The notes: generated by a model from the letters alone, not told the origin. Positions 27,480-44,089 are shown, counted from the stretch's first letter. The stretch: DNA of 64,000 nt from Montifringilla adamsi (GCA_017590115.1 JAGGNK010003224.1:1106913-1170912); one strand, 5' to 3'. A program made the numbers and translations.

Positions 27480-30400
27480 TAACTTTTCTTTAGCCAACTT
27501 GCCCTCTCACAGTTCCATAGCAAGTATTTATGAAACAAGTGTTTCATCCACAGAACAATGGTAATGCCATATAACTATTTAGAAATGCTTGGACATCCCA
27601 TGGGAAACTTTCAGAGCTACAACATAAAAAGTAAGAAGGTCTCTTGCTGCAATTAAGAGTTAAACTAGATGCATGGATTACAGGAAAACCTGCAAAATAA
27701 TCCTGCAAAAATTAACTAAAACATCCACCTGGTGAGTAGTTCATGGGAACCCCAGTTCTTCAGTGTAGATACTGAGGATAAAATGCTCTGACAGAAAGAG
27801 GGAAGGCTGAGGCAGACAGCCCAGGCCAGAGGACAAACCCTGGGGAGAGGCCAGACATAGGATGTCTAGCTCTGATGCTTGAGGGAGAGAGGCACAGCAG
27901 GAACACCACAATCCTCAGCGATGGACAATGAACAGGAAAAGTGCATTGCACTTTTTTATTGTTTACACATGGATGTTTGCAATGACCGGAGTCATTTGTC
28001 CCGAGATTTGTTTGTGAGAACCAGCACTAAGAGAGAAAGGCATTCCAAAATTTCACTTCAGCTGACTTCAGGTACTTCACTTTGATAGTTGGCAGGTCTC
28101 CCTAGGCTCCCTACACAGTCAGTAAAAATCTTACTTCTGCAGATGGTGATTCAGAGTAGAATGTTAATGCAGGTGTTCTTTATCACCTCCAGGGGAGAAT
28201 TTCTCTCTCCATAAGCTGCCCAGGATCCTATTCAGCTAAAGCTGCATCCATTATCTTCCTGAGCTTCCCTACTGGGCATACCTCTGTTTTCATGGATAGA
28301 CTTGAAACCCCATTTCTTCCTAGCTCCAATCTGGTGGAGAAAATAAAATTCCCTAGAACAGTCTCTTCTCTCAAGCTCTGGTTTTATTTTATGATCCGTG
28401 TTTTTTCTGTTGCAATTGAACTTTGCAGTCAGATCAGGACATGAGTTTGCCCTTACAAGTCTGACAAAAGTCAGAGGGGCTCTGCAAGATGTGCTGCAGA
28501 TTTGACTCGATGAATTCTGTTCCAGCACACTGGATTTAATATAAGCATGCTACAGTGAGATGGTATCATAAACCACAGATAGGAGCAGGTGAAAGACAAA
28601 AAAAGATTCCAAATGAGGACAGAGGAATGCTTAGAATGCAAACATCATAATTATTTACTTATATGCATAAAGTTATACAGCAGTGAACACACAGTGAGAG
28701 AAAGAGTTCTTGGATTCAGGGCACATATTTGTAAATCCATTTATTGAAAGTATGACATTTACCTTGCTTGTAAAAGGTTGGGAAGGATGTTAAACTGGAA
28801 ACATCTAAAAGGACTCAGATTCCAAGGAAAATAGCATATATTTACCCAAAAATTGCTTTATCTAACATGTAAATGGTTGGAAACCTTTCTTAGCTAGAAC
28901 CTTCATGTCAATGGGAACCTGCTACATTTCAAGATTGATTTTAAAAATCTGATAATCTGCAGTATATCTATTTAATGTTAAGTAGAATCAAAAGAACAAC
29001 ATTTTTCAGTTTTTTTTAATTAGTTTGTCAGAACAAAGTAATAGAACCACTCACTTCAGACAAGCTGAGTTAAGCTCGTCTTGAAACCAGTACCACAGCA
29101 ATGTTTGAATTTTGTAATAAATCTAGCAAACCACAGCACTCCGCACCTTTATGGCACTCGTTCTGAACAGTGACAAACAACAATCATTTGTTTTTACAGC
29201 AACCATGATTTGCATCCTCCAAGCTCACAGGGCAGACAAGTTTATGCTGAGTTACAGGTAAAAACAGTTTGTAACTCCCTTGCAAACATTAGAAAGTGAA
29301 GTTTTTGTTTCCTTTAGATTAGGTTTCAAATGCTCTTGACTCTAATCTCGGATTTTAATTTCAGATCACATGGCTATTTCTTCCTTCTGAAATTTACATC
29401 AAAAATCCCAAAATTTGTGTTAAAAAAATGAAATATACTAAAGTGTTTTTCAAATTCAACCTTTACAGTCAAAACTGTGAAAAGGAGCAAGGTCACTCAA
29501 TGGAAGGAAGGTCATCAGAGGATATACATAAAGGCGGCTTTCATTCTTCAAAACAGTAAAAATACCATGATTTTTTTTTTTACTATCTTTTAAAATAAAA
29601 TTGAGAGTCATTATTGATTAGAAGCATACATTATACTGCATTTGGGTGTGTTTTTAATTGATACCATATTTAGTTTCTAATTCAGATTTTGCATTCAGTG
29701 TTACCGCTATAAGTGAATATGGCATTTAAATGGCTTTTTTTTGCCTTTAACATTATTAATGAGAAAAGGTTTTAGAATATGTTTTAGACAGTCTCTGGGC
29801 AGATGTCTATGTATTTACTGTGTGGGTAAACAGTGAGCACTTTCTTGTACCAAGTCTGAAAGATTTTAAAAGCAAAAGAGTAAAAACAAGAAGCGTTTCT
29901 AAAGCCTAGAAACCCTTCATCTTTTATTTATCTGTACACATGCCAACTTTATGTTTCCTCAAATCATGTTGCAATGGTTGAGTGCACTGGCTCATGGTTA
30001 GAAAAAACCCAACTTCTACCTCAGATGTTCTACTTCTATTTAAACTGTCGCATTCCTTCTTCCTGCTCCCCATGTCACCCTGTGTGTGTGGGAGGGTTTC
30101 CTTCACCAAAATTCAACAAGAGTGGCTTAGGTTTAGTATATTTTATTGATCTGCAAAACACTTCACTGAGGAGCAATATACCATTAAATCTAAAGGCATT
30201 TCCTCTCAGCACTTACATGTTTCCATAAACAGCTTCTTTGTCAAGATACAGAATGCAAAAACGTAAGGGAACCTCATCCTTGCTTATTCATACAACTCAG
30301 AAATTAATTCATTCATCTCAAGTTTTATATGCACAAAAGTGTATGTAGCAGCAGGATGGTCTTGCTGCAAGAGTAAAGCCATGACAATCAGTGTTTGAGA

Positions 30401-33400
30401 GTAACAAGAAGGTAAAGCACTTTCAAATATTCTGTATTGCATCTGTGTTTCATATAGAGAGATGGTGGTACAGGACAGGCAGCACCCAGGTGAATGGCAT
30501 GGGCTATGACAGCTCACATAGAGACTTCTGCATAGGTCCAACAAATTCCAGAGTCAAATCTGTCCTTACTTACTGGAAATGTAGCTTGCCTACCCATTGC
30601 TCTTGAGTGTACATTTCCAGGGTGAGCTCTTGCATTTTCTTATCACACAAATGTTAGGTTTTTTTTTGATCCCAACAAAGGCTTTTATCAAGGATGATAA
30701 ACTTAATTTCTGAACACCTGGAAAAAGCTATTAAAATAGACAGGAAAATTCCTCTAATTCTGTCAACATAGTTCTAGCAACATTTAGCTGAGTTTAGGTT
30801 TGCCATAACATTTCTATTTGTATCTAGCAGAAAAATTTTAAGTCTTTTACTATTAGAGATGAGCAGAGGGGTATTACATATTACTGCAGAGAGTGACAAA
30901 TGAGTGGTACACTGCCTTTATTCCTGAGCAGTACCCAATTACTCTTTGTAAAACTAAACTAGCAGTCCGAGTGAACTCCACTTGAAAACATCACTACCAA
31001 GTAGACAGTTGTTCAAAACCAGTCATGTTAATTCTCTCCCTATACCAATGTAGACAATCCTGCTTTGACTGTATGTACTATTGTCAAAGTGCTACCCTCA
31101 GTTGCAAGCTAACTTTATCATCTTCTGAATATAAAAGATCAAACACAGTAACTAAAATGATGAATGTGACGGATTAGAAAGGGAACATGAGTCATTCATG
31201 AACAATATGGGCATTGTTTTCTTATCTCATTCAAATGCCAACTGCTGGCTTTCTGAGATCGTTTCAAAGCAACTGTCTCATGTTACCAGTACCCCAAAAT
31301 AGAGGGAATATTGTCTTATTAAACAAGGCCTCATAGTGTATATCTCTCTCTGCTCCAATCCACTTCACAGGAGACTGTCATGAACATTTTGTAATAAACA
31401 CCAGTGATTCAAAACAAAGAGGAAGAATTAAGTTTATGTCAATAATTTTTTTTTTTAATTTGGGGGGAAATGGTTTTACTTTTGCAGCTAAATTAGATAG
31501 ATTAGTACATTATTTATGTGAAATTATTTTGAGAAATACTAATAATTTTTTAATGATAATATTGCTTCTCCCTCACATGAGGAAAAGAAACCCAGTGCAA
31601 ATTATTAAATATGGCACATGGCCAGAGAAAGTTTCACCACAGGGCTTGGTTCTTTTCCTTATGTTGTCAATAAGATCTGCTAAAGCATAAATGAACAAAT
31701 ATAAAAATCCAGGGAGCAGAAAGAAAGCAAAATATATATAAAGGGCATTCACTAGTTTAAGCTATTGATACTAAAAGTATTCACTCCTTGCTTTTACAAT
31801 TAATATGTAAACATCTGTACACACATCTAAAAGATATTAAAAAATTACTCATTAGCAACAACATTAATAAATAGACCTATTAAATAAGATGCTGTATATT
31901 TCAGAAAATAGAAAGATTTTCCTATACGAAATCTTGTCCATCATTTCTATTAGATTCAATTTTCTGCAAGTTTTAGGTGTCTATTTGAATTAGTTCAGGT
32001 TGAGTCTGCTCAAATGAGTATATCGTGCAGAAAGCAGGAAGAGCAGGAAAGAGATGGATGAGAGCAATCTTAAAGAAAATTATCCTGTATTTTTAAAAGA
32101 CACAAAATACCCAAATAAACTGTGTACATCCCTGGTTTATATGTATAAACAGTATGGGCAAACCATTTCAGACATGAAGAAAAATTAGTAGGCTAAAACA
32201 AATGGAAGAAAATATAATGTCATATATTTCCTGCTTTTCTCATGTTTTGGTAACCAGAAGTGTATGTAAATTGAGACTTACGGTTTTAAAGGGAAGCTTT
32301 TAGCTTCATTCAAATTCAAATTAAATTGAAAATATAAAATATAAACATTTCCTTAGAGAGAGAAGTTCATGAATAACCAGATTTTAAAAAGAAATATTAT
32401 AAACTCCTCTTTTCTTCATTTGGGATTTTGGGAATCCAGATTACAGATCCTACAGACTATTGACATAGGTCTGGTAGACACAGATCTCTATTTCAAGTTT
32501 CTCACATATCAGAGTGACTTGGTTTACAATTATGTGAACCAGAACAAAGTATCTTGCTTTGATTTTTTTCCAATGTGAAACGTAAGCATTCTAAATGTGC
32601 AATTTCAGATGGCCATTTTTTCGTGTCTAATTGCATTCCAGTAGAGTCTTCTCTTCAGATGCACTTTAAATATTAGAATGTTGAATAGCCATGTGTAGAA
32701 AATCCAAATTTGATATGGAAAAACCCATCAGGTAAAAGCAGTAAAATCAGTGGTCTTGAGAAAATCTGATTGTGACAATGACCCCTTGACAAGAAATATG
32801 CACCTTGTGAAAACCACATTTTTGTACAGTCTTAAATCATATGGATCGTGAATTAGGCTGTGCATTTTCATTAAGTTTTGCAATGAAAAAGGGGAAGATT
32901 TGCTGAAGAACAGATGTATAGGAATGGTATTCATCTGGATATATCTACACTGCGTTTATTCTGGGAAACCTGGTCGGGCATAAATATTCCAAGAGTTCAG
33001 TTTTTGGATACTCCAATCACAAGAGAAAAGACCACCCAGGGAGATCTATTTCAAAGTTATTTTTTCACATTTACTTTCCAGTTCAATCCAGAGTACCACT
33101 ACATGCAGATAAACATTTTAAATTTACAGAGCAAAGCAGACTGATCCAGCTCCCCCCAGAACAAAGGGAACGCTCTCTTCTACAACAGAGAATCTGCTTT
33201 TGGCCATGTGGTACTTATAACACCTCCTGAATATTTACTCCAGGGTGAATCTGGGATACAAGGTCCTAGAACATGATAGGTCCAATTTATGTTTTTACTT
33301 TAGTTTACATTTTTTACTAAAGAAATGGCTTATGGCACACTTTATGAAGTCTGTTATTTTTCCCTTGAATGTCTATCAAACACAACAATAGGCTTTACAA

Positions 33401-36400
33401 TATTATGTGCAATTTCTTCTATTCTTTCCAGTGTAAGGCTTACATAAAATATTTTGTAGTTTACAGTTACCAGAAATCCCTTCACAATATACTACAGCAT
33501 AAGCACTTAAATGAGTTGTGTTGATTCTTGAGAGAGAAACATGGAAACCAAATTTTGATGACAAAGAAGCAGGTTCTTCCTTGCATCTGCTCCTTGACAT
33601 ATTTCTACTAGCTCTTTCAAAAACACAGAAAAAGCATGGAAATAAGTTAGAATCTTTTAAGTGTATCAACTTTCTTTTTTATGCTCCCTGTAAATGATTG
33701 TTTCACTATTCTCATCCTGTATAGGGAAGACCAGCTTCCTATCTGAAAGAAGCATGCAAGGCAGCCAACTAATTCATTACAGAAGTCATCCTCTTTAGCA
33801 CCTATTATTACATCAGCAACATAGTGCTACAAACAACACTTACAAACCTGTCCTAATTGAGATCCTTCCATTAAGCCCCAATATCTACTGAAATAACTAT
33901 CACCAGCAGCATTAAATAATTCCATCAATACTACAGCATTAGTTTTAAGCATTTTAGTGAAAGTAAGGTAAAGTGGCAGGGCTTATGACAATAGTTGAGT
34001 TTGCAATGCTAAACAGTTTTCAGAGTTGGTGGAGTTCTGTGATTACAGCTGGGAGCACCTTCTCTGAATTACTGTTTTCCCTTTTGAGGAAGTTATAATC
34101 CAGATACTGAAGTATAACTTTCCCTATTAAACTTCTAAAAATTTTTAAACCTCCCTGTAATTGCTTTTGCACCTTTATTTTTCAGTTCTTATGGTTTTAC
34201 ATCTGAATTAGCTCATGGTGTTAAGACAATAAAAGCAACATTTATAACCTGAGAAGACATCAATGGTAGAAATAATATACAGGAAAAAAAGAAATCTCAA
34301 TAACTGTAAGGCTGGGGAAATCTAATAACTGTTTTTATCTAAGCACATCAGAAATCTAATGTCAAAAATACAGCCCAAAGTTTATGAGACATCAAAAAAT
34401 GTATAGAATATTACACCAAAGAGGTTGGAAGGAAACGAGTTTGGAAAGAAAAATTATTAAAATTATTACTACTTCCCATTCTAGGCCTACAAAAGCAGAC
34501 TAACTGCTAACCTGTCAGAAAACAGAATAAAGCATAAGTGAAAAATTATGTGGGCATTCTAGATCCTCAGCAGTTGTGGTAAAAATGAGAACCTGATTTG
34601 TTTTCCTCTTCATTGATCATGACACACTGAATTAAATCAACAGTGTCCTCAGATACCCTATTTCTCTAGTCCCCACTAGCTTGGCAAAAAACTTTGGTAT
34701 TGCAGTTAATTCAAGTCCTCAATCTGCATTAAACCTATCTTGTCATTTAGCACTGCACTTCCACAGATTTTTTTCCTCTGCAGTTTCTTTTACTGAAAAA
34801 TCACACAAATTGATATATTTTCCTGAGCTAATACATTTTTAAGCCTATCACTTCATGCCATACCAGTGCAACAGGTCATTACTTCATCATCTTAATGCAG
34901 GAGGAAGCAGACTGACCTCAGAGACTAGGTCAGTGCTGAGGGCAGGAGAGACCAGCAACTGAATTCTGAACAGCTGCACACAGCAATATAATTACTCACT
35001 GTAGATTTAAAAATATGTGTGTCATAGTCCTAAGAATGTCAGTTACATATTGTTGTTACCAATATTACTGTGTTTCCAAATTGTGTTGTAAACAGAGTAT
35101 CTGACTTGAGCAATTCCACTAATTTTGATGCCAGTCCACCACGGATTCGTAATTGCACACTTTTATCTATTCCAAGATGCACTGCACTAACTAAATGGAC
35201 ACACATTAATGTAAATATACGAGTAAAAAATACATTAGAATAGTAGTATACTGCATCAGATCCTCAGTGCCTCTAGGAATCAGATGATTCCGATATGATC
35301 CATACTTTTTAAGCACCCAATGTAAGACTGTGGGATTTGATTTACATACACATTTATTGCTCAGCATTGCAAAAGAAATCATAGGAATCTAATGCTGTAA
35401 ATGTGGCTCTATAATATTTTATAATAATAAAAATGTACTTAGAAACATTTGTGAAGCTCCAAATTATGATTATCACATAATGATCAAATGCAGAAAAATC
35501 TCATGAGAAAATTAGCTTCCCTAACTGCAAACTATAGGGAAGAAGGTGCTAAGCTGATGTATTTATCAAAAAGGACAAAACCCAATGAAGAATAACGTAT
35601 CAAAATTACTATAATGAAATTCTTGAGCTCAAATAAGTAAAGCAGAGATCTTACTGAAAAAAAAGTGATAGTGTAATTGAAAATGGTCCTCATTAGTAAG
35701 AAATGTTGATAATTAAAATTATAGTTTTGGGTAGTGTACTAAATAGCTTTTTTATAGATTACATATATGTTAGCATAGTTCTTAGGGCATTATAATTCCT
35801 AATCATCTCCTGCCTTTCTGAATTTCCCTATCAAATATTAATTTAAGTAATTCATTTTATAATGAGAGAGACTTCCAGATTCTGCAGCAGAAATTCCCAA
35901 ATTCTTTTACTAGCAATGCTGATATCATCAGAGATGAACGTGGTGCAATTTCTGTTCTAATCTGAGGAAATTATGAGACACAAATGGGCATCAATACAAT
36001 GCAAAATCCCAGGTTACTAAATCCATCCTAGAACACCCCAAGAGCAGTAAACAACCCAACTGCAAGGACAGAAAGGAAAAGACAAAGCAAAATAAATCAG
36101 AGTACCTGAAGGGCTCTTGCTGAGCAAACATTGGCTGACTGCCAGGGGAAATGCCAGAAAAGTAAAGCATTCCAAAAGCTTTACAATCTCTTTTGGCTTT
36201 CAAAAAACTCACAATTCAAGTTAAATTCTGTACCTCTCTACTACACTTTTATCTCACAAAGGGAACATTATAAATAAAAAGACCTGTAAAGCCCAGGTAA
36301 GTACCTTGTTTAAGGGACCATATGTTTTCCTAACCAAACAACTAATTATTGCAACTACAGATAGGAACATAAAGGTTGGGAATCTTCAGATATTGTTAGC

Positions 36401-38097
36401 AATGATCTGCTGCAAGGTATGCTTTATTACAGGCTATGATATTTAGATAGCCAGATGGCATCAGTGGCAAAAGTGTCATCTCTCATCTTACTTGCCTACA
36501 AATCCTCCCCATATAAGACAAGCCTAGGTGAGTTCATCAGCTGGGACCCACACACTGGTTTTACAATTGCTGCACCTGAAACTGAATGCAGAACCTTGGT
36601 TTGCATAGACTGACTGCAGCAGAGGACCACTGTGCTTTTCTGGTTTTGTGTGCACCTAGTGTTTTATGTGTATCTGAAAGTTTTACTCTTAATTTTCTAA
36701 GGAACTACTGGCTCAAACTCTGAGGCATGACAAAAATATTTAGTCTATGAGTCATTATGGAAGTACACTAGTCTAAAGCAATGCAGATCAGAAAGCTGAG
36801 GATAAATCACACAGGGAGCCGCAGATAATGGGCTTTCTGAACTAAGGAGAAATTAGGCAGCATCATTAAGAAAGTCTGAGAAACTTCTTCAGAAAAGATC
36901 TTCTTCAGGAATTAAAAAATCCTACTGTTGAAAAAAACTAAAATGGCATCAAAGAGCTGTATTTCCTCCTACAAGTAATTTACACTTATTTTATCTGTAA
37001 TGGATGGGCTGGAATGTGACTTAAAGTGAGGGGGCATGGCGGGGGGAAACAGCTGCTACCTACTTTCACATTGTATCTACCAGTGTTCTTATTTTTAATG
37101 GCCAGTACACAGACATTCTGAAGATGTCAGCTCTGGCAGTCATTTAATTCCAAGATGAGGGCCTAGGTTAGGAAGTGCCAAGAGGTTCAAACTGATAGTA
37201 CAGATACAATATGGGGTAATAATGATTATCATGGCAGAGAGTATAGCAATGGGCTTTGAACAATTTTGCTAAGCTACTTAGGTTGTAGGTTGGTACAGTG
37301 TTAACCAGGGGTGACCCTTTTACAGAGAGGGCTTTCTGTTTTATAGTCTCCTTCGTGTTGCATTATGAGGTTTCTATAACTTTTCAAAGACAAAAATCCA
37401 ACTAATTTGTTTTGTTTTAATTGCATTCAGTCACATTGTTCAAAGAGGTACTAAGCAACCTGCAACCTGGATTCGTTTTCTTATTCCTCTGTGACATTAA
37501 ATTTAATCTACATTACTTTCCTTAACAGTATTTATAAATTAAAACCATGAGCATGCCTTAGGCATTTGGATACCTTCATGTATCAGTTCAGACAGAAGAA
37601 ACAGCTTTCAAGACAAGGTTTTTAAAAGTTCTTTCAGTCTGCAGCCTGAAGCAACTAATGTGCAAGACAGAATGGAACTATGGACTGGAAGAGCAGGCTG
37701 GGCTGTGTCAGTTGAGGAGTCACCATGTCATGCTTCCAACTTCCTTACTTCCTTCATTAACAGATTATCTGCAAAAGCTTTGACTTACCACTGACTTAAA
37801 TCTTGGAAAAACTGAGTTTTTCTGGCTGAGCACACGTTGGCTTGAATAAGTCTTCAAGCTAGTGATCACAATTAATAAGTTTAAAATTTTACTTTGCATC
37901 CAAACCCCCCTACCAGGTGCAGTCATTACAGTATCAAAAGTTAAAATTCAGAGTAGATTAAATTGGTATATGCTACAGTATACCGGGAGAACAAAGCTTC
38001 CCTCTTGCCAAAGCTCTTGCAGTATCAGCAATGTGAAACCCTTTCAAACAAGTTGCCTGTCAGTTAGATTCTGAATACACCAGAAAAGTAGATAACC

Positions 38098-38119
38098 ATC
38101 ATCATCATCATCATCATCA
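38098..38119 (+). repeat. (ATC)n microsatellite
   Basis: Seven tandem ATC units in intron 3, followed by an imperfect ACC extension. Confidence 0.97.
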
Positions 38120-38421
38120 CCAACCTCCTCCTGTTTCCGTTATCATTTTAGAGGACTGATACCCCCTGACAGCTTCACTGTCTTTTTTTAGCGTTAAAGA
38201 ATTCATTCCCAGAGCCTGGAAAACAACTAGAAAATGTCAGGACACATTCAGAAAGGTCTATATGCTTTCCCTAAGAGTGGTCTTAAATATGCTCCTGATT
38301 CCAGGCTGGCAGCCCACCTCCCATCCTCTTGCCTCTGGTCTATAAGAATCCCTATGCTGTGAACTTTATATTCAAATTTCTCCCCCATGTTCATTCAACG
38401 TAAACAAATTAAGTTGCTGAT

Positions 38422-38439
38422 AAAAAAAAAAAAAAAAAA
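38422..38439 (+). repeat. Poly-A run (A18)
   Basis: Eighteen consecutive A in intron 3. No retrocopy body is visible upstream. Confidence 0.97.
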
Positions 38440-39816
38440 TTAATGCTGCAACTTTCAGAAAGGATCTTTCCAAGTTTATGTGAACAGTAGAGAGAGAATA
38501 TTGTTTCCATAAAAAACACCCCTGGATGTGGGTAGGCAGAAAGAAGGGTCTGAGCATGTGCACAGTGTGTACAGCTTTCTTAAGACTGAATGTAGCTCTT
38601 AAGGAGCAGAGAGAATTTAATAGTTTAGTGTTTTCTAAAAGTTAAATATTTCAATTAAGTGTAATCCAAGGCTTCCTTTCATTTGCTAGCATGATTTTCA
38701 TCCAGATCTTTAAAAAGCTGGTAGAAAATTTATGCTTTGTAAACATGAATGGAGATGTTAGAAAGCAGAACACAGAATACAGCAGAATGGAAAGATGTGC
38801 CAGTCAGCACTGTGGTGACCTACTTTTATTGTAGCAATCCCATTTTTGAAGATATGTCAGTATTTTTTTAGAAAGGCAGGCACGATGAGGTGTCAGCAAA
38901 CGTGCTGGTTATTATTAAAGATGTTGCCTGATGACTGCAAATACTTGTCTGTATGACTGACAGGCTTAGTCAAGGAGCTCCCACATTAATGTGCAGAATC
39001 ATGTTCATAAAGGTACAAATACTGTTATGGTTCTACAGCAGGAATATGTGACAGTGAGCAAGATGCCCATCTACAAAAAAGGTGATGGTTTATGGATCCT
39101 AAGATTACAAAAACTGGAGAGACACATATTTTCAGATCACCAATGAGAGAGCTGCTTGGGGTTTTTTGTTTTGGCTATAGACCCATTCCAACAATTTCAC
39201 TGTATTTCCTATAAAAATGTTCTATATAGTGCCACATTATCTGACTTCATTAAAAAAAAAAATGAAAAAAGTATTTTTCACAGCCATTGTCCTTTAAATA
39301 GAAAGTCATTATCCGTCCTTATAAATAACACACAGTCACATTATGTCCTTGAACACTCTGTTCCCCCACAGAAAACTATCATACAACTGAGTCTATTTAT
39401 CCTATTTTACTTATAAAAATCTTGATCTGTGTGTTGGGAACAATGGATCATTACATGTTTCAGAAGTTTACAAACTGAGGATAACATTACATGAAACTAA
39501 GGCCAACAATCTACCTTCAGCAGCATTCTGAAACTATGGCCTGAACTGAAAGCACTGGTGAACTGAGTGTTTCCATATTTCTCTTGGTGGCTTTTTTTAG
39601 GGAATAAGGGTTAATAAACTAAGATGACTTTAAAACTTAAAGTATTTTCTGGCTCATTTACTGACAATGAGTCAATATTATTTTATTGACCATGAGGACT
39701 ACAAAACAAACTTTGGTTCATTACCAAGTGAGCCAACAAAATACCAATTCAACCTTGAATAAATTGCAGGGCAGCATATTACTAGGCATGTGTTTTTACA
39801 CTAAATTCTGAAGCTA

Positions 39817-40077
<261 letters not shown>

Positions 40078-43000
40078 TTAAACTCATTTAATTCTCATCA
40101 GACAGGTTAAAGGAAAAGAAGTGTCATCCTGAATGTCTAAAAAAGGTGAGGTTTCTAAGGCAGGATCATTAATTTGAGCACATTAATTTTAGCAGAGAAC
40201 CATACTGACACACCTGATTCTTGGCTGCATGCCAATGTTATGTAAGCTCCTGGAAAAGGCATATATTGGATAGAAGTCACCCACTAAAGTGTTTTCTAAA
40301 ATCCTCCTACTCCTTTCAACTGAAGCAAGACTCACAAATTAAAAAATACCTGGTAAAGCTAGTGATATCACCACTCGCCTATGAGTTTGGTATTTAAATA
40401 CCCAAAAGTTGTGGGAGATTTAATGACCCCTTCAGAAGATTCATTTTTGCATTCATTGCCTTCTCAAATGCACAAAAAATCTGTCTGATGAAACAATACA
40501 AGTGTTACGTTTTTTGGCTTCTACTTCTATACTTTTAATCCAATTTGTGTATACCAGTTCACCAACCAAAAATGACAAAAAGGTAATTGATAGCTCTTAA
40601 TAATTAGCATTTTCCTAAAATGCTGATAATTCCATGGCTATTACATAGACTACTGTAGTAGATAAATTCATATCAAACTAATACAGTAAGTTGGCTTTCA
40701 ATGTATTCCTCCATTCTTAATACACAAACCATTTATATTTGAAAAGTCTTACAGTAAATCAGACATAAAATTATCAAAAACAACAGAGACATTTTCAGAT
40801 TTGTCATGAGCACATTTCCTAGACAGAATTTGCATGAGCAACAGCAGTTAGCTGCTGATATAGTAAGAAAAAATGCATTTAGCACTTCTCTGCTATATTG
40901 TTTTTAATGTACTTCCAATCTATAAATCCAGACATACTGCATACTTCTTACACAATTCAATCAACTAAAGATAAATATATAAAATTGTAATACCCATAAT
41001 TATCACAATGCAGGAGTTATATTTAGAAGTTATAGAATGTGCAGTTGGTGTTTCATGGAATTTTAAGTATAAAATACTATTTAGTAGTGTGGCTAGACAT
41101 AGAAACCAGAGGATTTAGGACTGAAAACATCAGATGGCTAGAGATATATGGGCATATTGGTACATGAAATTTTGCATTTTTAAATTAAAAAAAAAATCAC
41201 ACATAAAAGAGGGAAAGTTTGTGTTCTAAATTTTACATATCTAAACTAAAAGCAGAGGTAAAGAATCCACATTGCAATGATGCAAGTACAAATATGGAGA
41301 GCACATTGTGGTGCCTTTTAAATTTCTGTTCATGGGAGTTGGTCGTTGTTTGAAAATGGCAGTTAATATTCTGAGTCTCAAAATGCAAAACCTGCATATC
41401 AGAAACGTACTTCAGGCATTACAAAAAATGCTTTTCAGTCTAGAGGATTTAAAGAGAATGCATTCCAAATTTCAGTTCAACAGTGATTGGAAATAGAGGC
41501 TGGTAACATAAATCCTATCCAAATACCATCTAGCTGCTGTCAAAATTGAGAAGAAAACACTGATATTTAGGAGATTCTGTAAATGGAAATAAAGAGTCAC
41601 TACTATGCATTTTTCTTGCTAAGCAAGGTATTTATGTGAGCCATTTCCATAGCTTCAGTTTCAGTAGCTGTTATGAACCAAAACAGTGGATGTGTGCACT
41701 GAAATTATTTTATTTTGAAGAACTGGAAAAAATAGCAAGAATTACTACTGGTTCGGAACACCAGCTCTCATCTAGGTTGTGCTTTGTCAACATGGCTCCT
41801 ATACTACAACTGCAAAGAGCAGATAATTCCTGATCACATGAAAAATGTTTGAACTTTTCCCCTCAAGTTTACCATTAGGCTTTACTGTAAGAGACCCAGG
41901 GAAAGACCTGATTGTCAAAACTCTCCGGAGCCCAAAAACCAGCAATCGCATATACCCAAGGCTCCCAAATCCTGACTCTGCTACTATGGGCTGAGGAACT
42001 GTGCTGCTGGGTTTGGGCTCCTCAAGGACTATTTTATTTTGTCACTGTTTTCTTCAAAGTCTTTACATTATTAGTTTGCCTCTGCCAAAATGGTCACATA
42101 CTGCAAGAAGGCTAAAAGGTTGGAAATTTTGTATGAAACAAAATCCATCGAAGGAAATGACTCCCAACAGTCTGTGTACAACACTGCAAAATTCCATCAT
42201 CTCTGAAACTTGGCTCCAGAAGCAGCTTCTGTGAAGCTCATGTGTTCAATGTTAAAAATGCTTGAACATATCCAGGATATTATCTAGACTGCTTAACGTG
42301 GTAACATTTTATCAGCATTTCAAACATACCATTCTTTTATCACTTATCTTTCAGCTTTAAAGTCTAATATTTGTGCAGTCTATCCAAATAACTGAGATGC
42401 CTCTGTGTTCAAAAACATTACTCCAACAGAAAAATCCTAAGCAAGTGTTGGAAGAACATGTTAAAAAATCTTTGCATACCCACTCTCCAACAAATAGTAT
42501 CTAATAGTTTTTCTTCGAAAAGGAACTTATGGAAATGTGTGTTTGGTTGGAAAAAAAAATTAAATACTGCAAGCATACATTGTTCAATGTAAACAATAAT
42601 ATTTGCCTGTAGCATTGTATTGATGTACTTATACTAGGGGGTGGGAGGAGTGGGATGTGTAAATTTTTTTAGACTATAGCCAAAATGCCCTGTGGACTGA
42701 AGTCATATACTGTATGTTTAATGTTCTTCCATTCAGGAATTGATTGTGATACCATGAAACAGGAGGAGTAAAAGAAGCCATATTTTTATAGCTTTTTTTT
42801 TTGGTAATCACAAATTACAATTCCTGTATTAATGAGCTAAATCTCATTAAAACTCCTAGGAGATATGTATAATTTTCTCAGAGATAAACAGGAGGACAGG
42901 AAACTAAAGCCATTCATTTGAGGAAATGGTGGCTTGCCCATCAGCTGGTCCTCCAGTGGGACAGAAAGAAAAGCAAGATCACAAATCAGTTTACCTTGAT

Positions 43001-44089
43001 TTTGCAGAACAGATGTGTGCTCAAATCTCTCTATTTCAACAAGTTTCTTTAACAAGATACTATTCATAACAAAAATAATTCAAACATTGGCACACAATTG
43101 AAGCTAAGCTCCTAAGCCCCTCACTCATGTAGTTAAATATAAATGCTTGGTTATCATTAAACATTTACCATGCAAATAATAGCAAATTACAACCGCAAAA
43201 TATATTTGAAAATCTGGCCACTTTATTTAGATTCCTAATTTCATACCTAAATATTTAGTTTAGCCAGAAAGAGTAAACTTTGGACAACACATTTGTAAAA
43301 AAATTACTAGAATTACTTAAGACTACTGCTCAGGAGAAAAATCAAAATCCTCCTGAGAACTAACTCTTCCCACAGTTTTGTTTCATATAATAGGAAAAAT
43401 GTCATAAATATTTCTCCTTTTTAATTATTACTCAACTTCGTTTCAGTTTTTGTTATGTTTGTCTGTATGTCTTTGGCTACAGTACTGTCATTTTTCAGTT
43501 TCCATATATTTGAAAATTTTAAAAAATCTAGGCCGTGAACTCACTTCTAAGAACTCATAATTTCTTCCTTTATTAATTTTACAAGCTTTTATCAATAGCC
43601 TGGAAACCTTAAATTTTTTCCTGAATAACTGCCAACACCTCTGACAATGGCTGAAATGGAACCACAGATTAACAGTTTCCAGTATTTTGGTACAATATTG
43701 CTCACAGAGAATAAGAAATTGCTAAAGAAGTCAGACTTCACATGTTTTATCTCAGTTTTCACTCACACTTTATTAATGACTCTTTTTATTCCCACATAAG
43801 AAGCAGAAAGCAGACTATTCCTTCCTCACATTTATAATGGAGTGTATATATCAAATTGGTCCTGCTAACTTTGATTCCTGAGCCTGAGATGTAAAAAACT
43901 TTCCAGTCTTACCAGCCCATGTGCTTAATTGCATTTTAGGGCTGCCATATTAAATTAATATCACATGTGTAGTTGAACCAAGTGAATACAAAAGCTGTTG
44001 AACTGCTGTTGCAGAATGCACAGGTTACCTCTTCTGCTTTCTGGTCATTGGTATGTAACATTTGTTCAGTTGTGATTTCTAGTTCAGTT